From NCBI RefSeq assembly GCF_013368755.1, contig NC_049561.1, positions 3,906,001 to 3,970,000 of the forward strand: a DNA stretch of 64,000 bases, given 5' to 3'. Of this stretch, positions 56,826 to 64,000 are shown one piece after another (the stretch's first letter is position 1; every line of letters starts with the position of its first letter). The notes below the pieces were generated by a model. The model did not search any database and had not been told where the DNA came from. It saw only the letters and a list, made by a program, of their open reading frames with translations. A program made the translations under genes and the position numbers. The DNA comes from Talaromyces rugulosus (lineage: Eukaryota > Ascomycota > Eurotiomycetes > Eurotiales > Trichocomaceae).

Positions 56826-58400
56826 ATGGCCAGAGACAGCATAGTGACGATGCTGACTGACACGGAAATTTCCTGGGCCCTCGCGGTAGGTGCTATCCTG
56901 CTGTCCTACACCGTCTACGGCGCCATCTACCGGCTGTATCTCAGCCCGCTGGCCAAATTTCCAGGCCCCAGACTGGTCGCCTTGACCACCTGGCCTGAGT
57001 TCTACTATGACGTCGTCAAGCAGGGCACGTATATCTGGGAAGTCGAGAAGATGCACCAGAAATACGGCCCTATCGTGCGAGTGAGTCCCGACGAGCTTCA
57101 CTGCAGCGACCCGGCCTTTTACGACACCATCTACGCCTCGTTACCGCAACGCCGCGACAAGTACGTGAAGTGGACGCAGGCGCCAGATTGCAACAATGCC
57201 ACCGGGTTCACCACCGTGCATGACCTTCACCGCATCCGCCGCGATGCCCTCTCTCCGTTCTTCAGCATGCGCAATACAGTCAACCTAGAGGACAACGTAC
57301 GTGCCTGCGTCGACAAGTTTGTAGCCAAGATGGCCGAATACCTCAAGACAGGGGAGCCGTACAGTATGACGGCCGGCTCGATTGCCACCACCATGGATGT
57401 TGTGACGAGCTATAGCTTTGGCGAACCCTTTGGTCTGTTGGACGACGAGACCCTGGCATTTCGCTGGCGTGACAGCGTCATCCACATTATGAAAGCGCTC
57501 CCCTATGTGCGCAACTTCCCACAGCTCATTCACATCATGACCTGGGTCCCCGAATCGCTCGGGGCCAAGCTGCTACCCGATCTCGCCGTGCTTGTCGGCT
57601 GGAAGCAGCGCATTCGCCAGCAGGTTGCCGACGTGCTTGCCTTCAAGGGTGTGTATGCGAAGAAGGACCGTGAAAAGAGAACGGTTATTGAAGAAATGCG
57701 CGACAGCGAGAAACTGCCCGCCCAGGAAAAGACCTTGGTGCGCCTGTCTGAAGAAGCATCCATCCTGATGATTGCTGGCAGCGAAGCCCCCGCCAAAACA
57801 CATACGATTACATGGTTCCATCTCTTGGACAACCCAGCCAAGCTGGCTCGTCTCCGGGCTGAGTTGGCCACGGTATACGCGGACCCCAAAGCACCGCTTC
57901 CATCTATCTCAGTGCTCGAAAAGCTGCCGTACCTATCTGCTGTCATCCATGAAGGATTGCGGTTGCACGGTGGCATTGTCGGTCGCTCGCCGCGTCTGTC
58001 GCCGAACCCGATGCAATACAAGGACTACACCATCCCTCCCCGCACACCTATCAGCTGCATGTCCGCTTTCCAGCACCTCAACACCGACACATTCCCAGAG
58101 CCCCGCAAGTTCATCCCCGAGAGATGGCTCATCCGTGACGAAGACACCGACAAGGAAATCCTCAACACCGATCTGAAGAAACACCTCGTCTCGTTTGGTC
58201 GTGGTACCCGAAACTGCCTCGGCTACAACTTGGGCATGGCCGAGCTGCGTCTAATGGTTGCTGCGGTTGCTACACGCGTCGAGCTGGAGCTGTTCGAGAC
58301 TGATATTGACGACGTCGATTTCAAGCGTGATTGGATGATTCCCCAGGCAAAGCTGGACAGCCAGGGAGTGCGAGTCAAGGTGAAGGCGGTGCACATTTGA
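56826..58400 (+). CDS. Cytochrome P450 monooxygenase of the tailoring cluster (TRI4-like type)
   Basis: Intronless, 524 aa from ATG 56826 (MARDSIVTM; ATG 56850 is an alternative). N-terminal TM helix (ALAVGAILLSYTVYGAIYRL), proline hinge LAKFPGPRL, I-helix MIAGSEAPAKTHT, ExxR as EGLR (376-379), ERW and heme loop FGRGTRNCLG with ligand Cys464. The phrase KMHQKYGPIVRVSPDELH is typical of fungal P450s related to trichodiene oxygenase and similar terpenoid oxidases. ER-bound; it would hydroxylate or oxidise a pathway intermediate, electrons coming from CPR. Shares its promoter with the BVMO. Confidence 0.92.
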   Translation: MARDSIVTMLTDTEISWALAVGAILLSYTVYGAIYRLYLSPLAKFPGPRLVALTTWPEFYYDVVKQGTYIWEVEKMHQKYGPIVRVSPDELHCSDPAFYDTIYASLPQRRDKYVKWTQAPDCNNATGFTTVHDLHRIRRDALSPFFSMRNTVNLEDNVRACVDKFVAKMAEYLKTGEPYSMTAGSIATTMDVVTSYSFGEPFGLLDDETLAFRWRDSVIHIMKALPYVRNFPQLIHIMTWVPESLGAKLLPDLAVLVGWKQRIRQQVADVLAFKGVYAKKDREKRTVIEEMRDSEKLPAQEKTLVRLSEEASILMIAGSEAPAKTHTITWFHLLDNPAKLARLRAELATVYADPKAPLPSISVLEKLPYLSAVIHEGLRLHGGIVGRSPRLSPNPMQYKDYTIPPRTPISCMSAFQHLNTDTFPEPRKFIPERWLIRDEDTDKEILNTDLKKHLVSFGRGTRNCLGYNLGMAELRLMVAAVATRVELELFETDIDDVDFKRDWMIPQAKLDSQGVRVKVKAVHI

Positions 58401-58690
58401 TTTGACTCCTTTTTCTTTATTTCTTCGTGATTCAGGTCAATCTTTTTTTTTACCCACTTATATTACCTCCTTTATCCTGCTTTTCATATTCCCCGTGTGC
58501 AGCCGGTCATGTGTATATTCAGCGGCCTCGATGTTGCCATGTTCATAGTTAGCTAATATCGACAACGATATTAAAGAACCAAAACAATTCTTGGCAATCG
58601 TGCATTTGATTATTATTATCCCTGTCATCTTAAACAGCTGCAACTATGATCGGACTGTAACCGGCGCTAATAAGACGCAGTTAATATTTA

Positions 58691-59130
58691 ACGTATTTTA
58701 TAACCCCCGTCGGCCACCCAAGCCAGCCCGACCACCTGTAATCCCATATAAAATGGCCATTTTTTGGATTTAGAGTCGCAACAATCTATTAAGAAAACCT
58801 CTATCTATACTAGAAATTATATAAAATACATTATAAATAACTGCTTTTTAAGTTCTAAAATTCTACAAAAGAATATTAAGGGAAATTACACCTATATTAA
58901 TAAAATATAATAAAATACACTATATACAACTATAACTTTCTTAAAAATAATAATAACTCTATGAAAATTAGTATCCTTATTTAGTTTTATATATAGAATA
59001 ATATATTAAATTTTTAAATACAGTACTTTAATAAAAATACTGAGATTTATAATCATAAAAAATGGCCTTTTGTATGGGATTACGGGTGGCCAGGCTGGCT
59101 TAGGTGGCCGACAGGGGTTATAAAATACGC
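58691..59130. mobile_element. 440-bp TIR element (MITE-like), TA-flanked, RIP-like decay
   Basis: Terminal inverted repeats of about 75 bp: left 58691-58766 begins ACGTATTTTATAACCCC, right 59055-59130 ends GGGGTTATAAAATACGC. Arms differ mostly by C/T or G/A transitions. TA flanks both ends (58689-58690, 59131-59132), the target duplication of Tc1/mariner (Fot1/pogo-like) elements. The ~290-bp interior is extremely AT-rich and has no ORF, which fits a non-autonomous copy or one eroded by repeat-induced point mutation. Confidence 0.8.
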
Positions 59131-59416
59131 TACAATCCTGGTCAATAAAAAAGAACGTGACCAGGCCGTGTGGTCGCTGATCCAACAATAAACCAACGCC
59201 AAGTCTCCAACACCAACATGTATAATCGGATGCAACTAATGGGTTGATCGATCTACTATTATTACTTTAAAAACTTTTTAAAAGAACGTACATGTATACC
59301 TGGCCTGTTTTGGACACTGTGGTTCCATTTCCGGAAGAATAAGTGATACTTTGAATAATGCACTAAATTTTTAAAAAAAATTAATTTAAAAAAAAAATAC
59401 TACATTATTCTGTCAG

Positions 59417-59660
59417 AAAACGCCTGTAAATCCATGTGTGGATAGATCAGCAAGCCGACTCGGCACCGAGTCGGATCCTGCAGCCAATAAGGAAGGGGTT
59501 TCCCAAAGGGGTTTAGTGTCTTTGGGAACTCTGCGCGTCCTTCCGGACGCGCCCCTATATAGATTCTTATGTACACAAGCAGCAGAGTACTTAGTGGTTT
59601 ACCAGCAATACTACTATCCAGTTACATCCTCAGGCTATTGCCGGCCGCTCCCCACTGACA
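59417..59660. repeat. Hairpin-bearing GC-richer island, possible solo-LTR remnant
   Basis: Within AT-rich DNA: CCGACTCGG-CA-CCGAGTCGG (59455-59474), CCCAAAG/CTTTGGG (about 59502-59526), GCGCGTCC-TTCC-GGACGCGC (59533-59552), then CCCCTATATAGA, a TATA-like sequence. TGTCAG at about 59411 could be an LTR start, but a matching end and target duplication are not clear. Confidence 0.4.
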
Positions 59661-60024
59661 TGCTCCATTCTAGGGCTCTAGACCCCGTATTATATGCATA
59701 TGTGATAGATAGACTGGTAGTCACTGCGTGGGTGTCCTTCGCCAAGTCAGGCCCTCATGCCAAGCTTTGGTGCAACGTAGCATCGGTCATGAGCTTCCAC
59801 TGCTTACGCACATTACGTAAGTAGTTTTTCTCTTTGCAAGGAGGAATTTTCCTTAAATGGCGATGCCTAGAGTGCAAGAGTAAATATTTCAGTGTTACAT
59901 TGATGTGACGCTGGTTGATGCTGATCTCAGTTGCATTAATTGATATAGCAGTTGACATCTCGAGATTTGAAATATATATATAATTTTCTATGCGATTCTC
60001 AACATTGGACTATGTTTGATATAT

Positions 60025-60098
60025 CAACATTGAATTGGTGTTTAACATTCAATGTTGAAAACACGGTTGTTGATATCAATTGATATAAATTGATATCA
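60025..60098. repeat. Two adjacent 11-bp inverted repeats
   Basis: CAACATTGAAT (60025-60035) with ATTCAATGTTG (60047-60057), and TGATATCAATT (60071-60081) with AATTGATATCA (60088-60098). Both are perfect. They share the words CAAC/GTTG and TGATAT, as if derived from one palindromic unit. Confidence 0.75.
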
Positions 60099-60556
60099 GA
60101 GTAAGAATCCGTCATGAGTATCCAATTTGAACACATATGTACAAGGTCGCTCCTCATTTTATAAGCCTCACAACATTGGAACCAATTCTAATTATGATTG
60201 TTCTAAATACGCTTAAAGTGGTAAGATACGGCCAGTCCATAATTTACTATATGTAGAGTATACAAATTTGATTTATTTCATTTATCTCGTGATCATATTA
60301 TTATAATTGCTGAATGGTTCAGCAGATCCGGAAGCCAATCTGTTCCCTCAAAGGGTATCAAGAAGTAGAGGAGAAGAGGAATAGAACAAGACAAAAACGT
60401 CCGAGGACTGTATCGGAACGGGCCAACCGAGAAGCCATATTTTGAAAGTATCATAAACTTAAAACTCATCAAACACCGAATGTAAAATAGTAAGAAAATG
60501 GGACGATGTTTTAAGATTATACAAGAGAAAACACCCCCGAGTAGTGAAAAGATAGT

Positions 60557-61767
60557 TTATTCCGAGATGACCTGGTAGTCTCTCGAAATAGTGATGCCTT
60601 TGGCAGATGAGTCGTCGCGCAGATTGCTTTGGCTGCTGGTTTCGGTCTTGTTCCAGCCATAGCGGCTTCCAGCATTCTTGCTAGTAGCCGAGAGCTGATA
60701 GTGATCCGTGGCCCTGTTCGTGCCGGGGGTGGTTCGCATAATCTTTTCCGACACCCGGCTGATGAGAGGTCGGTAGGTGGGCACACAGGCGGACACAATA
60801 CCGACGCTGATTTCGAGAGACGTAACATACAGGGCGCTAACCTGGTCCCAGGTTGAGTCTGCTGAGCCTAGGGCGGACGCCTCCACGCAACGAGCAATTG
60901 AGATGAAGCAAGCACTATTTAACCATCCGTTAGTATGTTGATGTACATAGGCGTTCAAAAAAAAAAGAACCGCAAACTTACACAGCACCGGTAGCAAACA
61001 CAGCAGACAACATGTGCTTCTTGCGGCCAGGGATATGGAGCTGGTGAATCAGAGGAATAGGCATGGCCAGGATGATGACGTCGGTGACGATGTTGACTAC
61101 ACCACTGGCGACCACGACGGCGTAGTAGTTGAGGCAGACGCTAGAAATACTCGGGTCCCACCGAGAGTTGATTGGTACACACTGAGCAATGGAGCAAACC
61201 ATAAAGGTGATGTTGTATGCGACGTTGACGCCCATCATGACCCAAGTCCACTTTTTGAACTCGCGAACGGGGAAGATGCGCAAGTAGAGGAGCAAAATAG
61301 AAGCTTTGATCCATAGGATGACCACATTGTATAGTACTTCGACAACGGTCATGCTCTGTTTTTTTTTTGGGTCATGTTAGAGAGTTGGACCAGGAAGAGG
61401 GTAAGCGGGGATACGTACAACTAACAAGCCTTTGGTGTCGGTGACGAAGATAATGTGCTTTCCCATGCCATAGTGACAAGTCATACACAAGAAAGCAAAA
61501 AAAACTGTAAATATCGGCTGCGACGGAGCGAGTCAGTTCAGATTGTCCACTCAGTTGTTCTTGGGCCGATCTCACCAATGAGAGAATAATCATATAGTCG
61601 TCTGCGCCCATTCGGAATGCCGTCTTGGTCCGGGCTACGATCCGGAGGATGACGGCGATGTAAGCGATGCCTAACGTGACGGCACCACAGGCAACAAGGT
61701 TGGCGATTTTGGAATCATCTGGATGAGCCTCCATGTAGGCAATCTCGGCCGGAGTTGGGGTCGACAT
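60557..61767 (-). CDS. Rhodopsin-domain (fungal Pth11/PTH-like) integral membrane protein
   Basis: Four exons (61767-61576, 61517-61419, 61355-60982, 60914-60557), 340 aa, about seven TM helices: ANLVACGAVTLGIAYIAVIL, PIFTVFFAFLCMTCHYGMG, ILWIKASILLLYLRIF, WTWVMMGVNVAYNITFMVC, AVVVASGVVNIVTDVIILA and others. RMGADDYMI after TM1, WIKASILLLYLRIF and WDPSI..C are hallmarks of the fungal rhodopsin-like family related to PTH11-type receptors. There is no CFEM domain at the N terminus. The C-terminal cytosolic tail is Ser/Thr-rich. Possible plasma-membrane receptor; ligand unknown. The long T-run at the start of exon 2 lies in coding sequence (VFFAF). Confidence 0.88.
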
Positions 61768-62796
61768 GGTGGCTCGAGTGTTCCTTCGTCCTGGTTTTCT
61801 CTCCGGTACTGATCAATTGGCTGTGAAGACGGGAGTGAAAACGGATAGAAGTCGATCAACGAAGGAGGGATAATGACGAAACAATAACAAAAATAATAAT
61901 AATAATGAGCCAACAACTAACAGGGCAGAAACAAGCTTAACCCCGGTACATGTATAGGTTCGCAAGAAGAATGAGAAGGAGAGAAAACAAGAGGCTGGAT
62001 GATGGCTCCGTATTCAATCATCCCACATGGTCCGTCTCACCGTGAAAAGATGGCCCCGACGCACGAACGATAGCTAGTTAGGCAGTTTCCCACTAACAAT
62101 CAATAGTTAATAGCCATTGCAATCGCTACGTAGCGTGCCCCATCAGCGACAGACGTATCCTCATGCCGATGGGGGATAAAAGGGGCCAGGAATGAGGCCC
62201 AATTTGAGAGTGCATAGAAATTTTCCGCATTGGGAAAGCGCTCCACTGTAGCGCCCGACGAGGGGCTTCACACAAGTTAAGGTTTAAGTTAGCAGACTAA
62301 GAGAATCATGGGGGCGTAAGATGGCTTGCATGGGATCAACGCTGGGTTGCTCATGATCCTGGGTGAGGCCCGCCGTACCGTTTTAACTAAACTTGCAGGG
62401 GGTATCGGGATGTCACGATACGGCCCCATTACCATTGTTACCATACGATAGTACGCTGCAGTACAGATATTTGTGGCTGCACCCCGCCAAGACTGACAAC
62501 CCCGCCATCCATTAATTATTATTGTTAACAGCTGTAGATTCCTCCCAATCACGTCCAATGTCCTCAATTCTTATATATCCTAAACCAGAAAGAACGCTGC
62601 CATCTGATTTTTGAGACCATCCCCCTTTTTTCGCAACTAGAAAAGGTGAAGAACGTGGAATCCAAACGGTCACCGTATTTTTCTCGTTGACAAATCGACT
62701 ACGAACATCTCTTTTATTCCTCAAATTATATCACCCACCGTTCAATCGCAACATCCACGGCAAGAAACCGGGAAGAAGAAAAAAAAACACATCACA
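61768..62796. promoter_or_regulatory. Divergent promoter region, rhodopsin-like protein / SDR
   Basis: 1029 bp between start codons. Includes an AAT microsatellite (about 61886-61903). Short minus-strand frames (62289-62567, 62512-62724) have no domain. An A-rich leader precedes ATG 62797. Confidence 0.45.
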
Positions 62797-63794
62797 ATGA
62801 CTGGACAACTCACATGGCTCGTTACCGGCTGCTCCTCCGGCATGGGAGAGGCTTTGGTCAAGTCCATTCTCGCAGCAGTAAATTTCCTAATCTCCATCCA
62901 TTATGTGGCTAGACTTGGGATTAACTGACGACCGCGCAATCTAGGGTGACAAGGTGATTGCCACCGCGCGATCAACAGCGGACAAAAGCGCCGAAGAGCG
63001 TCTTGCCCCGCTCAAAGCAGTTGGTGCTGCGGTGTTGGAGATAGACGTGAAAGCCCCCGCGGAGGAACTCAATGCCAAAGCAAAGGAGGCCTGGTCTATC
63101 TACGGCCAGATTGACGTATTAGTCAACAATGCCGCGTACATTGATGCGGGTATTCTCGAAGAGATCGAGTAAGTAAAAAAGAAAAACCTCCCTTCAGAAT
63201 GATTCACATGTTGACTCCAACTCTAGTGAAGCCTTCCTGGTCAACGCGCTGCGCAACAATGTGCTTGGTCCACTGAACCTTACACGGGCGTTCCTGCCTT
63301 ACATGCGTAGCCGCAAATCGGGGACGGTTCTGTTCATGTCCTCGGTGGGTGCCTACTATGGTGCCCCCGGTGCCAGCGCCTATGCTGGATCCAAGGGACT
63401 GCTGGAGGGTCTCATCCCGAACTTGACTCTGGAACTCCAGGCGTTTGGTATCCGGACTTGCCTGCTCACTCCAGGGTACTTCCGCACCAAGGTCATGACC
63501 CCCGGCAACATCTTGTACCGGGCTCCCAATGCCCTCCCGGAATATGCCGAGTTGAACAAGCTCATCCAGGCTGGCTGCAATGCTGCCGACGGCAACCAGC
63601 CCGGTGACCCTAACAAGGCTGCTGCTCTGGTGGTCGAAGCTGTCCGGGGTGAGGGACGTGCTGCCGGCAAGGAACTGCCGGCTCGGCTCCCACTGGGCCC
63701 AGATGGGTTCAAGGCCGTCCGCGATAACTGCGAAGCCAAACTTAAGATTTGCGACGAGTGGGAGAGCATTACGTCGGCAACCAATTTTGATTAA
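62797..63794 (+). CDS. Short-chain dehydrogenase/reductase
   Basis: Three exons (62797-62877, 62945-63168, 63227-63794), 290 aa. WLVTGCSSGMGEALV gives the cofactor motif TGxxxGxG, VIATAR the strand-2 end, VLVNNAAY the NNAA variant of NNAG, MSSVGAYYG the catalytic Ser and YAGSK the Tyr-x-x-x-Lys pair. LTPGYFRT follows, as in classical SDRs. All catalytic residues are intact. Likely a cytosolic NADP-dependent oxidoreductase. It lies 4.4 kb from the acyltransferase/BVMO/P450 cluster, beyond the transposon relic; membership in that cluster cannot be decided. Confidence 0.9.
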
Positions 63795-64000
63795 ACCACC
63801 ATGGACTCAAGAAAGGGGAAAGAGCAGATAGAATATTGGCCAATGAGGCCCTAGCTCGCATACCGATTAATGGATTTATATACCAATAATAATCAATACA
63901 TATCGTGTACTCTGTAGATCATATTGAAAATAAGTATCTAGAGAGCCCCACTCATTGCAGGTGTTGATTTTGTGGTACAGGCCAGCACACTAGTATTAAA

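Larger units (their letters stand above)
58401..60556. other. Gene-free accessory tract with transposon relic, hairpins and AT-rich DNA
   Basis: About 2.15 kb between the P450 and the rhodopsin-like gene. It holds the TIR element (58691-59130), an island with hairpins (59417-59660) and palindromic AT-rich DNA (60025-60098). No intact gene; the 128-codon frame at 59438-59824 starts with GTG and lies in the hairpin island. Confidence 0.6.

Noticed and set aside
59438..59824. 128-codon open frame
   Set aside because: Begins with GTG, contains no recognised domain and overlaps the hairpin island.

Overview
The window is nuclear DNA of a filamentous ascomycete, most likely a member of the Eurotiales (Aspergillus/Penicillium type). 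The genes carry many short introns (about 48-120 nt) with GTATGT/GTAAGT-like donors, CTAAC-like branch sites and YAG acceptors. The families are typical of moulds: Zn2Cys6 regulators, P450s, a Baeyer-Villiger monooxygenase, pectinases, a rhodopsin-like membrane protein and 2EXR and GT34 proteins. There are no operons, no rRNA and no convincing tRNA. All splice models were read by eye; every multi-exon CDS listed sums to a multiple of three except the gene flagged as frameshifted.

Layout. 1-3.3 kb: a partial GH18 chitinase-like gene and a frameshifted GT8 glycosyltransferase. 4.7-9.2 kb: an Hsp20-type protein with GPWG repeats, then a divergent pectin pair (pectin methylesterase and a GH28 enzyme resembling xylogalacturonan hydrolase). 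9.7-20.8 kb: an NmrA-like protein, a four-exon P450, an AIM6-type phosphodiesterase-like protein, a PAP2 lipid phosphatase with a GC-AG intron and a DHA1-type MFS transporter. 23.4-31.2 kb: a Zn2Cys6 regulator, two small genes (one a cysteine-rich, probably GPI-anchored secreted protein), a large membrane protein and an SDR. 32.4-35.6 kb: a convergent pair of trypsin-fold paralogues, one with a lost catalytic serine and the other with an intact triad but an in-frame stop near its N terminus.

37.5-42.5 kb: an SDR, a divergent Zn2Cys6 regulator and an epoxide hydrolase, a plausible small metabolic module. 42.9-51.2 kb: a helical protein resembling N-terminal domains of fungal STAND proteins, a cytochrome b5-domain protein, a 2EXR protein, a GT34 glycosyltransferase, a decayed cysteine-rich membrane-protein gene (stop plus frameshift) and a tandem rhodanese. 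52.6-58.4 kb: a compact tailoring cluster (TRI3-like acyltransferase, BVMO, P450) with related palindromes in both of its promoters and no backbone synthase in view. 58.7-60.1 kb: an AT-rich tract holding a 440-bp TIR element with RIP-like arm differences, plus several hairpins. 60.6-63.8 kb: a rhodopsin-like membrane protein and an SDR.

The most unusual points are the protease/pseudoprotease pair, three broken or stop-interrupted genes, the repeat-bounded accessory cluster with shared palindromes, and substituted key residues in the AIM6-like, GH28 and BVMO proteins.
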